DNA of 64,000 nucleotides from Actinomadura pelletieri DSM 43383 (GCF_003634705.1 NZ_RBWU01000006.1:186001-250000), one strand, 5' to 3'. Shown: positions 41,942-50,540, counted from the first letter of the stretch. A program made the numbers and translations. Notes: a model not told the origin generated them from the letters alone.

Positions 41942-42380
41942 CAAGCCCAGTGTCCTGTTCGTCTGCGTGCACAACGCCGGGCGTTCGCAGATGGCCGCCG
42001 CATACCTCACCCACCTCGCCGGGGAGAGCGTCGAGGTGCGTTCTGCGGGGTCGATGCCCGCCGAGCACGTCAATCCGGTGGTGGTCGAAGTAATGGCGGA
42101 AGAGGGAGTCGACATCACCGCCGAGACGCCCAAGGTGCTCACCGTGGACGCCGTCCAGGCGTCGGACGTGGTCATCACCATGGGGTGCGGCGATGTCTGT
42201 CCTGTCTTTCCCGGCAAGCGTTACCTGGACTGGCGGCTCGACGATCCGGCAGGACAGGGGGTGGACGCCGTCCGCCTCGTCCGCGACGAGATCCGTGCCC
42301 GGGTCGAAACCCTCGTCGCCGAACTCGCCGCCGGACACCGCGGCGGCGGACACCGGTACATTCGAGGCGGCATGTACTGA
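41934..42380 (+). CDS. arsC: Arsenate reductase, low-molecular-weight phosphatase type
   Basis: A 148-residue ArsC. The P-loop is CVHNAGRSQMA with the nucleophilic Cys near residue 11, and a second redox Cys pair lies in MGCGDVCPVFPG (82-93 region), as in thioredoxin- or mycothiol-dependent reductases. It reduces arsenate to arsenite for export by Acr3. ATG 41934 overlaps acr3 by 8 bases. The C-terminal tail is short and Gly/Arg-rich. Confidence 0.94.
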   Translation: MPDKPSVLFVCVHNAGRSQMAAAYLTHLAGESVEVRSAGSMPAEHVNPVVVEVMAEEGVDITAETPKVLTVDAVQASDVVITMGCGDVCPVFPGKRYLDWRLDDPAGQGVDAVRLVRDEIRARVETLVAELAAGHRGGGHRYIRGGMY

Positions 42381-42383
42381 TGC

Positions 42384-42547
42384 GAGGTGCCCCTTGTGGG
42401 GAGAATCGGGAAGCCGGTGAAATTCCGGCACGGGCCCGCCGCGGTAACCGGGGAGCCGTCGTCCATGCGCGTCACGCGCGGTCACTGACCGTCAGGTCGG
42501 GAAGGCGGACGATTCGAGCGTCGATCCGGAAGTCCGAAGACCGGCCT
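42384..42547 (+). promoter_or_regulatory. Cobalamin (B12) riboswitch aptamer
   Basis: The consensus core is easily read: GGGAAGCCGGTGAAATTCC, then GGCACGGGCCCGCCGCGGTAACCGGGGAGC; later CACTGACC...GGTCGGGAAGGCGGA; and finally the B12-box strand AGTCCGAAGACCGGCC (42530-42546). All canonical cobalamin-riboswitch elements occur in order in the 215-base gap between arsC and bluB. It should shut off bluB when adenosylcobalamin or a related corrinoid is plentiful. Confidence 0.9.
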
Positions 42548-42556
42548 CGCTCCGGC

Positions 42557-42575
42557 GGCCACCATCATGGTGGCC
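42557..42575 (+). promoter_or_regulatory. Expression-platform hairpin of the bluB riboswitch
   Basis: GGCCACCA-TCA-TGGTGGCC is a perfect stem-loop between the aptamer and the GGGAG ribosome site of bluB (start 42596). It could act in translational control by competing with the aptamer; no U-tract follows, so intrinsic termination is less likely. Confidence 0.55.
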
Positions 42576-42595
42576 CTACGCAGCGGGAGCCTGCC

Positions 42596-43210
42596 TTGAA
42601 CATCTACGACGTCATCCACCGCCGCCGCGACGTGCGCGCCGAGTTCACCGGGGCGCCGATTCCGAACGACGCGCTCGACCGCGTTCTCGCGGCCGCGCAC
42701 GCCGCGCCCAGCGTCGGGTTGTCACAACCCTGGGATTTCGTCCTCGTCACCGATCCGGCCGTACGGCGCGCCTTTCACGCGCACGTCCAGACCGAACGCG
42801 CGACCTTCGCCGCGACCCTTGAAGGGGACGCCGCGGACCGGTTCGCCGGAATCAAGGTCGAGGGAATTCTGGAGTCGAGTCTCTCGATCGTGGTCACCTA
42901 CGACCCCGAGCGCGGCGGACCGGCGGTTCTCGGACGCCATGCGATCGCCGACACGGGCCTGTACTCGGTGTGCCTGGCCATCCAGAATCTGTGGCTGGCG
43001 GCGACCGCGGAACGGCTGGGAGTCGGCTGGGTCTCGTTCTATCGGGAGCCGTTTCTGCGTCGCCTGCTCGGCATTCCGGCGACGATTCGTCCGGTGGCCT
43101 GGTTGTGCGTCGGCCCGGTCACCCGCCATCACGACACCCCGGATCTCGAACGGCACGGCTGGCGCCGTCGCCGGCCCTTGAGCGAGGCCCTCCACCACGA
43201 CCACTGGTAA
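42596..43210 (+). CDS. bluB: 5,6-dimethylbenzimidazole synthase
   Basis: A 204-residue nitroreductase-fold flavoenzyme that cleaves FMN to 5,6-dimethylbenzimidazole, the lower ligand of B12. BluB signatures: YDVIHRRRDVRAEF, AAHAAPSVGLSQPWDFVLV, and GLYSVCLAIQNLWLAATAERLGVGWVSFY. The start is TTG at 42596, preceded by GGGAG at 6 bases and by no other plausible start; the weak start fits translational control by the riboswitch. A tyrosine/His-rich C-terminal tail ends HHDHW. Confidence 0.93.
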   Translation: MNIYDVIHRRRDVRAEFTGAPIPNDALDRVLAAAHAAPSVGLSQPWDFVLVTDPAVRRAFHAHVQTERATFAATLEGDAADRFAGIKVEGILESSLSIVVTYDPERGGPAVLGRHAIADTGLYSVCLAIQNLWLAATAERLGVGWVSFYREPFLRRLLGIPATIRPVAWLCVGPVTRHHDTPDLERHGWRRRRPLSEALHHDHW

Positions 43211-43307
43211 GGCACCGTCGAATCGTCGTGCCGGCCCGGCGTCGTTTGGCTCGACCAGTGAGGGAATAAGGAAGGGTCGACGCCGAACTCAGCGTGGGTG
43301 ATACAGC

Positions 43308-43517
43308 ATGGACGCGATCTTCGTGGTGGTACTCGCCTTCATGATCATTGTGATGGCGGTGACGTTGTTGAGACTGCGGAAGAGAGGACCCGGGCCCGCC
43401 GTGCTCTGGGTCCCGCGACGCCTGCGTTCTCGCGTCAACCGCAATTACGCCGAGCAGGGCTGGTCAACGCCCTACGACGAGCGAGGCCACCGGAAACGGG
43501 ACCGCGAACTTCCTTGA
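43308..43517 (+). CDS. Small membrane protein
   Basis: A 69-residue protein with one N-terminal hydrophobic helix (AIFVVVLAFMIIVMAVTLLRL) and a basic cytoplasmic-type tail (RRLRSRVNRNYAEQGW...HRKRDRELP). Codon third positions are coding-like. No family is recognised. It is followed by a second small membrane gene. Confidence 0.6.
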   Translation: MDAIFVVVLAFMIIVMAVTLLRLRKRGPGPAVLWVPRRLRSRVNRNYAEQGWSTPYDERGHRKRDRELP

Positions 43518-43565
43518 TGCCGGGCGTCGGCGACGATCACCGTCCACAATGATTGGAGGCTTGCG

Positions 43566-43709
43566 ATGCGCGGTCCGATATCCGCCGGGAACATCATCGC
43601 GGCCAACGGAATCAACAGTCCGATAGCGGTGGTTCTGACCGCGGTGCTGATCGTGGGAATCCTCGTGATGACCCTTGTGACATTGTCCCGGATGGCGCGG
43701 CGGAAGTGA
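43566..43709 (+). CDS. Very small membrane protein
   Basis: A 47-residue protein (MRGPISAGNIIAANGINSP, then AVVLTAVLIVGILVMTLVTLSR, ending MARRK): one transmembrane helix with a positively charged C-terminus. ATG 43566 has GGAGG six bases upstream, which strongly supports translation. It lies 48 bases after the other small membrane gene and is convergent with the RHS gene, separated by a terminator. Confidence 0.65.
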   Translation: MRGPISAGNIIAANGINSPIAVVLTAVLIVGILVMTLVTLSRMARRK

Positions 43710-43716
43710 CCAGGGC

Positions 43717-43769
43717 CGGCGTGGTCCCGGCCGCTGCTCCACAAGGGGAGAACGGCCGGGACCACGCCG
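43717..43769. terminator. 17-bp bidirectional terminator hairpin
   Basis: CGGCGTGGTCCCGGCCG (43717-43733) pairs perfectly with CGGCCGGGACCACGCCG (43753-43769) across a 19-base loop, between the 47-residue membrane protein gene and the convergent RHS gene. Confidence 0.75.
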
Positions 43770-43788
43770 TCACGGAAACACGCGGACG

Positions 43789-46700
43789 TCACATGGTGAA
43801 CGTCTCCTCCAAGGCACATCCGTACTCGGTGCCCGTGGTCACCCCCGCGCTGGCACCGGCCTCGCCGGTCATCGAGATTTCGGACGCGGCGGTGAGGCCC
43901 GGTGCGCTGCAGCTACCACCGACCGTGAGCCCCGACTGGACCTGGCCGGTGTTGGCGGTCGCGGAGCCGCCGACGCCGACGTCCAGGCCGAGGCCCACCG
44001 AGCCGATCGGACGTGTCCCGCCGTCCCCGGTCGCGACCCCGACCCCGACACAGGCGAAGTAGCAGACATCGATCTTGAACTGCTCGTAGAAGTGTCCGGT
44101 CGGATCGAGGTTGTTGATCGGATTGTCGCCGGCGTAGGCGTAGCGGTTGCCGGTCCTGGGGTCGCCGATGGCGTTGACGACGTCCTGTTGGGTGAAGCGG
44201 CCCCGACCCTGGTCATAGAAGCGATCACCGAGTTTGAGCAGGCCGCTCGCCGGTTCGTGAAGACCGCCCGTGTAGCGCATGAGGTTGAGGGCCGACTGCG
44301 GGCCGTCGTCCGCGGTGGTCTCGCCGTACGGACCGTAGGTGTAGGCGGCCTCCCGCGTGCCGGCCTGGGACACGATCGAGGTGACCGAGCCCAGGCCGTC
44401 GCTTCCGAACGCGTGCGGCTTGCCGTCGTCGAGGTAGCCGAGCGGAGTCCCGCCGCTGTCATGGATCATCCAGAAGGTGGTGCTGCCGTAGGTGTAGGAG
44501 ACGATTCCGCCGCTCGTGCCCGCAGACCGCCCGTAGACCACCGACAGGCCTTTCGCGCTTGTCATCTCGGCCTGGCCGGGGCCGGCGTACGCGTACGGGA
44601 TCGTGCTGGTCCCCCGGGTGAACCGGGTGGTCTGGCGGGCCGCGTTGTAGGTGCCTTCGAGACCGTTTCCGGCGGTGCGGTTGCCCGCGGCGTCGTAGGT
44701 CTCGCCGCCGGTCGTCACCTGGTTGGCGGAGTTGAAGGTCAGCCGCTGTGTCTCGGTTCCGTCCCTAGTGACGGAGGTGCGGTTGCCGCGTTCGTCGTAC
44801 CGGTACTCGTAGGTGTGTCCGGCGACGTTGGTGGCCTTGGTCAGGCGGTTGCCCTTGTCGTAGGTGTAGTCGCTGATCGTTCCGGTGAGGTTGTCCTTGC
44901 TCCACTGCCGCAGACCGCTGTCGTTGGACTTGCCGGTGTCGCACGACGTGGCGGAGCCCCGTTTGGAGTAGCAGTAGGAGACATCGGAGATCTTCTTGCC
45001 GTCGTCACCCGCCCGCGAGGTGACGATGCGGGTGATCCGCCCGGAACCGTCATAGGTGTTGCGGGTGTGCATCGCCCATGCGGTGGAGGAGGTCCGGTTG
45101 AAGTAGGTGTCGGTGCGGTTGCCGTCGTCGTCGTGGTCGAACTCCCACGTCCTGCCCGCGTAGTCGGTCATGCTGGCCAGCAGGTTGCGGACGCTGTGCA
45201 CGTAGTGCAGGGTGCCGGCGTCGTTGAGCTGGTCGACCAGGTTTCCGGTGGCGTCGTACTGCCAGGTGATCTCGCCGCCACCCGAGGTGGAGTGCCGCCC
45301 GCCGAGCAGGTTGCGTTGGGTGTACGTCCAGGTGGTGGTGCCGGTCGCGTCGGTCCGGGTACGGACGTTGCCGGCCCGGTCGTACGTGTAGGTGACCGAC
45401 GGGGTGCCGTCGGAGTAGGCGATCGTCAGGACGCGGTCGTTGTCGTCGTAGGTGTAGCCGGTCTTCTTGCCGTTCCCGTCCGTGACGGTGTCCAGCCGCC
45501 CGTAGCCGTCGTAGGTGAAGCTCTTGCGCCCGAGGCTGTTACCGGTCGGCGGGGTGACCGACTTCAGCTGGTGGCCGTCGTCGTAGGAGTAGGTGGTGGA
45601 GTTGGTGCCGTTGCCGGGGTCGGTGGACTCCTTGACGGTGCCGTCGTCGTTGTAGGCGAGCTTGGCCTCGGCCGCGAGCGCGTTCTTGGCCGAGGACAGA
45701 TTCCCCGGACCGTCGTAGGTGTAGGCGCTGGCGTTCCCCTGGGTGTCGGACCCGGCCGAGGGCTGGTACGCGGCGGTCGGGTTCTGGTCCGTGGGCGAGT
45801 TGCCGTACGTGAGCGACGACGTGGCGCCGGTCGGCGACGCGGACCGGGTCGGCGACTCGCCGCCGTTGGCGCCGAAGGTGTTGGAGGTCATGCCCTGGTT
45901 GGCGTTCTCGTACGAGGCGACGTCGCTGAACGGGGTGTAGGTCTTGGAACGGGTCTTGCCCGCCGGGTCGACGGTCTTGGTGACCCGGTCGTTGGAGTTG
46001 AGCGTGTAGGTGGTGTGCGGGACGTCCTCGACGGGCTTGGACTGGTCGGTGTTGGGGTCGGCCACCTGCGTCTCGGTGTCGGACGGGTAGGCCAGTCTCG
46101 TCACCTGCCGGTTGGTGGACCCCACCCGCGTGACCGACAGGACGCGGTGGTCGCCGTCATAGACCAGTTCGGTGACCGCGCCCTTCCCGTTGGAAATGGA
46201 GTTGAGCCGTCCGGAGCCGTCGTAACCGAACGACATCACCTCACCCGCCGGCTCCTGGATTCGCTGGAGCCGGTCGGCGCCGTCGTAGGTGTAGACCGCG
46301 ATACGGCGACCGCCCCCGGCTTTGTCCTGGGCGTACCGGGTGAGGCGATCGCCGTACGAACCGACCTTGATCTGCCGACCGGTCGTTTCCCCCTTGGGTT
46401 TGTAGGTGATCGTGGAGATGTTTCCGGAGGTGTAGCCGAAATCGGTGACGTTGCCGTTGCGGTCCTCAAGTTTGGTCGGCAGGCCCGAGGAGTCGAAGTA
46501 ATGCCGCTGACCCGAGCCGTGGTCGGTGTACTTCCATCCGCCGCCGGACTGGGTCACCAGGTCGCCCTTGAACTCCTTGGGCGAGGTGTAGCCCGATCCG
46601 GACGGGGTGAACACGCCCGACACCCCGTCCGGTCCGGTGAAAGTGACCGAGTCGTCGCTGTTCTCATATAACCGGACGTCCTGGCCGAGGCGGGTGCGCC

Positions 46701-47205
46701 AGCCCGGCGAGACGACACCGGTCGGCGCGTCGGCGGCATGCAGCAGGCTGTTGTAGGCGGCCCCCACCGTCACGTTGCCGCCGACCCCGGGAAGCGACAT
46801 GTCGGTGGTGCGCACCATCGCGTTGCCGGAGCCGGTGTTCACCTTGAGTTGCAGGTAGTCGGCCAGGTTGAAGGAGAGGAAGGTACCGTTGCGGACCGGG
46901 CCGATCCCCACCGGTACCGACGCGAGGGCGGCGGTCCTGGGGGTCCGGGTGCCGGACGGCGCGCGCGCCGGAATCCTCGTCTTGGAGGCGTCCGCGACCG
47001 TTCCCGGACTCACCAGGCGCACTCCGCCTCGTTTGGACGGTCCTAACCTGGGATTGGCCGCGTTCGGAGATCCGATTTCCGGGTACAGGCGCTGGAATTG
47101 GTGGGCTCGCGGGGCGTCGGCGACGGTGTCGGCGGTGGCGGGTGGCGCGAAGCCAGAGACCGTGAGCGCCGAAACGGCGACCCACGTCGCAGGTTTTCTG
47201 AACAC
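43789..47205 (-). CDS. Secreted RHS/YD-repeat protein with Gly-rich C-terminal domain
   Basis: A 1138-residue secreted protein. Sec signal peptide at residues 1-25 (MFRKPATWVAVSALTVSGFAPPATA). The central region is a long run of YD repeats (GNVTDFGYTSGNISTITY, YDGAGNLSS-like units) that form a hollow beta cocoon. The RHS core ends RFYDQGRGRFTQQDV...NRYAYAGDNPINNLDPTG. The last 105 residues from DPTG are a variable domain: a short Cys-containing start (FKIDVCYFACVGVGVATG) then Gly/Ser/Thr/Ala-rich sequence ending EETFTM. GTG 47205 has AAGGAA six bases upstream; the frame beyond is non-coding. By analogy with RHS toxins the tip may be an effector, but it shows no nuclease or ADP-ribosylase motif, and no immunity gene follows on the same strand. 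Confidence 0.88.
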   Translation of the reverse strand: MFRKPATWVAVSALTVSGFAPPATADTVADAPRAHQFQRLYPEIGSPNAANPRLGPSKRGGVRLVSPGTVADASKTRIPARAPSGTRTPRTAALASVPVGIGPVRNGTFLSFNLADYLQLKVNTGSGNAMVRTTDMSLPGVGGNVTVGAAYNSLLHAADAPTGVVSPGWRTRLGQDVRLYENSDDSVTFTGPDGVSGVFTPSGSGYTSPKEFKGDLVTQSGGGWKYTDHGSGQRHYFDSSGLPTKLEDRNGNVTDFGYTSGNISTITYKPKGETTGRQIKVGSYGDRLTRYAQDKAGGGRRIAVYTYDGADRLQRIQEPAGEVMSFGYDGSGRLNSISNGKGAVTELVYDGDHRVLSVTRVGSTNRQVTRLAYPSDTETQVADPNTDQSKPVEDVPHTTYTLNSNDRVTKTVDPAGKTRSKTYTPFSDVASYENANQGMTSNTFGANGGESPTRSASPTGATSSLTYGNSPTDQNPTAAYQPSAGSDTQGNASAYTYDGPGNLSSAKNALAAEAKLAYNDDGTVKESTDPGNGTNSTTYSYDDGHQLKSVTPPTGNSLGRKSFTYDGYGRLDTVTDGNGKKTGYTYDDNDRVLTIAYSDGTPSVTYTYDRAGNVRTRTDATGTTTWTYTQRNLLGGRHSTSGGGEITWQYDATGNLVDQLNDAGTLHYVHSVRNLLASMTDYAGRTWEFDHDDDGNRTDTYFNRTSSTAWAMHTRNTYDGSGRITRIVTSRAGDDGKKISDVSYCYSKRGSATSCDTGKSNDSGLRQWSKDNLTGTISDYTYDKGNRLTKATNVAGHTYEYRYDERGNRTSVTRDGTETQRLTFNSANQVTTGGETYDAAGNRTAGNGLEGTYNAARQTTRFTRGTSTIPYAYAGPGQAEMTSAKGLSVVYGRSAGTSGGIVSYTYGSTTFWMIHDSGGTPLGYLDDGKPHAFGSDGLGSVTSIVSQAGTREAAYTYGPYGETTADDGPQSALNLMRYTGGLHEPASGLLKLGDRFYDQGRGRFTQQDVVNAIGDPRTGNRYAYAGDNPINNLDPTGHFYEQFKIDVCYFACVGVGVATGDGGTRPIGSVGLGLDVGVGGSATANTGQVQSGLTVGGSCSAPGLTAASEISMTGEAGASAGVTTGTEYGCALEETFTM

Positions 47206-47828
47206 GTTCGTTTCCTTCTTTTCGGCGTAGAGCGCCGTACCGGTTTCACCCCAGGGCATGGCGAAAGAATTTCGCGTTGTTCTGTGATGCCCGGGGGAGG
47301 CGAGATGGGCGTGGCCGTGCCGACGGCGATGCTTGTCGGACAGGACGGAAACCGGCCGGCCGGAAGGCCCTTTCTGCGGGGGGTAGGAGGAGACGTTTTT
47401 TCGCCGTGATCTTGACGACATGGATTATGGTGGACTTGAAATCATCAAAAGTAAACCCCCTGGAACGGGTTTGAACGGATGGCCGCAGGCGGTTGTCGGA
47501 ATTCTTTCCGACAACCACCTGCCGAGAGCGGCAGGGCGTGACCCGTCTCCCGGATGGCCGAGAACGGTTGGAAGGTCCGCCGGGGCGAGGGCGCCGCGGT
47601 CGGAACCCGCGTCGATGTATCGCGGGTGTATCGAAAACCGGATACGCCCTGACAACGGCCCGCCGCCTTCAGTGGAGGCATGGACCACAGCGCATCTCCG
47701 TCATCACCGTCCCGTTGTCCGCGCGGATCCGTGCCGGTCGTCGGCCCGGCGATCCTCGGTGGCGGGCCCTGCCGAAGATCGGACGGTCGTCGTCGCGATC
47801 GGGGTATCGGCGAGCGCGGCGGTGAGCG
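47206..47828. other. Divergent intergenic region with a long dyad
   Basis: 623 bases between the RHS gene (minus) and the D,D-peptidase operon (plus). The part at 47400-47460 is AT-richer and likely holds the RHS promoter. A perfect 11-bp-arm dyad lies near the middle. Short open frames here have no ribosome site and were not called. Confidence 0.6.
47491..47516. promoter_or_regulatory. Perfect 26-bp dyad between RHS and peptidase operon
   Basis: GGTTGTCGGAA (47491-47501) and TTCCGACAACC (47506-47516) with a 4-base spacer. The arms are moderate in GC and too far from either gene end to be a terminator of a known gene, so an operator shared by the divergent units is likely. Confidence 0.45.
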
Positions 47829-48410
47829 GTGAAGACATCGTCCCTGGAAATCAAGGTTCGCGTCCTGGCCGTCCTCACGCGGCTCGTCGGAGTGCTGCTG
47901 GTGCCGGTCGCCTGGTGCCGTGCGCCTGGCCAGGCCCGGTTCCTGGCCTGCCAGTGGGCGCTGGGGATGCGTTTTCCCGCCGAAGACCTGCGTGGGCTGG
48001 CACCGGAGGCGTTGGCGGCGTTCACCCGCGCGCGGACCGAGGCGTTCTGGCGGTACGGGCAGTTGATCGGCCTCACCTCGGGGTACCGCGACCCGGCCGA
48101 GCAGTACCAGATCTTCACGAAGGAGGTGCGGCGCACCGGCTCGGTGGCGGCGGCGCGGCGCCGGGTGCTGCCGCCGGAGGAGTCCAGCCATGTGCGGGGG
48201 CTCGCGGTCGACGTCCGGCCGACCGAGGGCGCGCGGTGGCTCGAACAGCACGGTGGACGGTACGGGCTCTACCGCGTCTACGACAACGAGTGGTGGCACT
48301 TCGAGTACCGCACGGTTCCCCCGGTCCGGTTGCCGCATCCGGGTGAACGGCATCCCCGTGCCGCAGGCGACGGTCGCCCTCCGATGTTCACGCCCGGGAC
48401 GCGCCCGTGA
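47829..48410 (+). CDS. D,D-carboxypeptidase/dipeptidase, VanY/VanXY family
   Basis: A 193-residue zinc peptidase of the M15 VanY/VanX type. The zinc ligands and catalytic residues are in place: S-x-H121...D128 in SSHVRGLAVDV, and E154-W-W-H157 in NEWWHFEY. The upstream LTSGYRDPAEQYQIF motif is also standard. A hydrophobic N-terminal stretch (VLAVLTRLVGVLLVPVAWC, residues 12-30) may anchor it to the membrane. It would remove D-Ala from peptidoglycan precursors or hydrolyse D-Ala-D-Ala. The GTG start has a weak GGTGAG site. It overlaps the racemase gene by GTGA and is first in a five-gene operon. Confidence 0.85.
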   Translation: MKTSSLEIKVRVLAVLTRLVGVLLVPVAWCRAPGQARFLACQWALGMRFPAEDLRGLAPEALAAFTRARTEAFWRYGQLIGLTSGYRDPAEQYQIFTKEVRRTGSVAAARRRVLPPEESSHVRGLAVDVRPTEGARWLEQHGGRYGLYRVYDNEWWHFEYRTVPPVRLPHPGERHPRAAGDGRPPMFTPGTRP

Positions 48411-49537
48411 ACGGGGTCACGGCCGCCCCTGAGCGCCGCGCGGAGACTCTGGAGCCGCCGACCTTGCAGACGCTGCCGGTGGCGTTGACCGCGAACGTGG
48501 CCAGGATCCGCGCGCGGACCCAGAGCACGATCATGGCCGTGGTCAAGGCCGACGGCTACGGTCACGGCGCCGTCGCGGTCGCCAGGGCCGCGGTCGCCGC
48601 CGGTGCGGGGTGGCTGGGGACGACGAGCGTCGCGGAGGCCTGCGCGTTGCGCGCCGCGGGGTTGACGGTGCCGATCCTGACCTGGCTGCACCCCGATGGG
48701 ATCGATGTCGGGGCGGCGGTGGCCGCCGGGGTCGACGTCGCGGTCGGGTCGGTGGACGAACTGGGTGCGCTCGTCGCGCGGGCCACGTCGCCGGTGCGGG
48801 TCCATCTCCACATGGACACCGGGATGTCGCGGGGTGGTTGTCCGCGCGGGCGGTGGGACGAACTCGTCGATCTCGCTCGGCGGGGTGGTGAGGCCCGCAA
48901 GGTCCGCGTCGTCGGGATCATGGGGCATCTCGCGCTGTCCGACCGGGCCGATCCCGCCGCGAACGTCCCGGCGGTCGCCGCCATGCGGCAGGCGCGGCGG
49001 GCCGTCCAGGCGGGCGGGCTCGGGTCGCCGCCGGCCCATCTCGCGGCCACGTCGGGGACGCTGACCGACCCGGCGACCCACTTCGACATTGTTCGCGTGG
49101 GGGCGGGACTGGTCGGCATCGATCCCTCCGGAACCGTGGACATGCACGGCGCGTCCCGTCTGACCGCGCCGATCGTCCACACCACGGCGGTCCCTTCCGG
49201 TACGCCGGTCGGATACGACGGCGCGTACGTCACCGACCGCGCCACCCACCTCAGCGTCCTGCCCGTCGGGTACGCCGACGGGATCCCACGAGAGTGCTCG
49301 TCCGAGGCCGGTGTCGAGGTCCATGGGTGGCGTTTCCCGGTCGTCGGACGGATCTCCATGGATCAGATCGTGATCGACACCGGCGCTCGGGCGTTCCCGG
49401 TCGGCACGTCCGCGACCCTGTTCGGGCCGGACGGGGGAGCGACGCCCACCGTCCAGGACTGGGCCCGCTGGGCCGGGACCATTCCGCACACCATCGTCAC
49501 CGGCATCGGGCCGCGCGTGCGAAGGAGCATCGGATGA
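48407..49537 (+). CDS. alr: Alanine racemase-family PLP enzyme
   Basis: A 376-residue fold-type III racemase. PLP lysine K47 is in VVKADGYGHG; the catalytic tyrosine of the second base is Y270 (PVGYDGAY), and SMDQ (317-320) is conserved. It is a soluble protein, unlike membrane-fused VanT. The usual (K/R)VDTGMxRxG is MDTGMSRGG here. Lying between a VanY-like peptidase and a D-Ala-D-X ligase, it may supply D-alanine or D-serine to the ligase. Its substrate cannot be read from sequence. It overlaps both neighbours by 4 bases. Confidence 0.88.
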   Translation: MNGVTAAPERRAETLEPPTLQTLPVALTANVARIRARTQSTIMAVVKADGYGHGAVAVARAAVAAGAGWLGTTSVAEACALRAAGLTVPILTWLHPDGIDVGAAVAAGVDVAVGSVDELGALVARATSPVRVHLHMDTGMSRGGCPRGRWDELVDLARRGGEARKVRVVGIMGHLALSDRADPAANVPAVAAMRQARRAVQAGGLGSPPAHLAATSGTLTDPATHFDIVRVGAGLVGIDPSGTVDMHGASRLTAPIVHTTAVPSGTPVGYDGAYVTDRATHLSVLPVGYADGIPRECSSEAGVEVHGWRFPVVGRISMDQIVIDTGARAFPVGTSATLFGPDGGATPTVQDWARWAGTIPHTIVTGIGPRVRRSIG

Positions 49538-50520
49538 CACGGCGGATCGTGGTGGTCGGTGGCGGCGAGAACGCCGAGCACGACGTCTCCGTGGCCACGG
49601 CCGGGGCGATCGCGCGGGGGCTGCGCGAGGGCGGGTTCGACGTCGAGGAACTGATCATCGACCGTGACGGGACGTGGCGAGCGGGGGCCGCCGCGCTCGG
49701 ATCGCGGGTGGCCTGCTCCCTGGCGGCGGCGTTGGGTGTGATCGAACGCGCCGACGTCGTCTTCCCGGCGGTGCACGGCCCGTCCGGTGAGGACGGCACT
49801 CTCGCGGCGTTGTGCGCCCTGGCGCACGTCCGGATGGTCGGCTCCGCCCTGCGCGCCGGAGCGGTCGGCATGGACAAGTGGACGACCAAGCTCGTCGCCC
49901 AAGCCGTGAACATCCGCACCGCACCCGGCCGCCTGGTCGCGGCGACGGACATCGCCGGTATCGGGTTCGAGAAGGAGGTCGTGGTGAAGCCCGCCTCGGC
50001 CGGGTCGAGTTACGGTGTCGCCCTGGCCCGCGACGCCGCCGAACTGCGCGAGGCGCTGTGCCACGCGGCGCGGTTCGACGACCGGATCCTGGTCGAGGAC
50101 GTCGTGGCGGGACGGGAGATCGACGTGGCCGTCCTGCGCGAGGCCGATGGCCGTCGATGGGCGTCGCCGCCGCTGGAGATCCACGCCGACGGCCTGTTCG
50201 ACACTCAGGCGAAATACGACGGGTCGGCCCGGTTCACCGTGCCCGCCGATCTTGACGCCGCCGACCGGGCGGCCCTGACCGACGCGGCGCTGCGGATGTT
50301 CGACGCGCTCGGCTGCGCGGGCGTCGCCCGCATCGACTTCTTTCTCACCGACCACGGGCCCGTCCTCAACGAGATCAACACCATGCCGGGCATGACGGCC
50401 CACTCGCAGGTGCCCAGGATGTTCGCCGCGGCCGGGCTGCCCTACCCCGGGCTCCTGGCGCGGCTGGTCGACGCGGCCACCGTGCCCGACCCCACCGGCG
50501 CGGTGCGGCGAGACTCATGA
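49534..50520 (+). CDS. ddl: D-alanine-D-alanine ligase family (ATP-grasp)
   Basis: A 328-residue ATP-grasp ligase that joins D-Ala to D-Ala, D-Ser or D-Lac. Signatures: GGGENAEHDVSVATAG (N-terminal subsite), VVFPAVHGPSGEDGTLAALC, EVVVKPASAGSSYGVALA, and the C-terminal ARIDFFLTDHGPVLNEINTMPGMTAHSQVP. In the omega loop the sequence is FDTQAKYDG, keeping the Lys-Tyr pair of D-Ala-D-Ala ligases and not the His of VanA-type D-Lac ligases. So D-lactate specificity is unlikely; D-Ala versus D-Ser remains open. The ATG at 49534 overlaps the racemase stop (ATGA). Confidence 0.88.
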   Translation: MTRRIVVVGGGENAEHDVSVATAGAIARGLREGGFDVEELIIDRDGTWRAGAAALGSRVACSLAAALGVIERADVVFPAVHGPSGEDGTLAALCALAHVRMVGSALRAGAVGMDKWTTKLVAQAVNIRTAPGRLVAATDIAGIGFEKEVVVKPASAGSSYGVALARDAAELREALCHAARFDDRILVEDVVAGREIDVAVLREADGRRWASPPLEIHADGLFDTQAKYDGSARFTVPADLDAADRAALTDAALRMFDALGCAGVARIDFFLTDHGPVLNEINTMPGMTAHSQVPRMFAAAGLPYPGLLARLVDAATVPDPTGAVRRDS

Positions 50521-50540
50521 TCCCTGGCAGGGGGTCCCGT

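Noticed and set aside
44092..46671. 859-codon plus-strand frame opposite the RHS gene
   Set aside because: The Val/Gly/Arg-rich repetitive sequence mirrors the YD repeats of the real minus-strand gene.
47425..47688. 87-codon minus-strand frame between RHS and peptidase genes
   Set aside because: It covers the perfect dyad, has no ribosome site and no recognisable sequence.
47829..50520. Classical vanHAX glycopeptide-resistance cluster
   Set aside because: There is no D-lactate dehydrogenase (VanH) and no separate VanX, and the ligase keeps the Lys-Tyr omega-loop residues of D-Ala-D-Ala ligases and not the VanA-type His.
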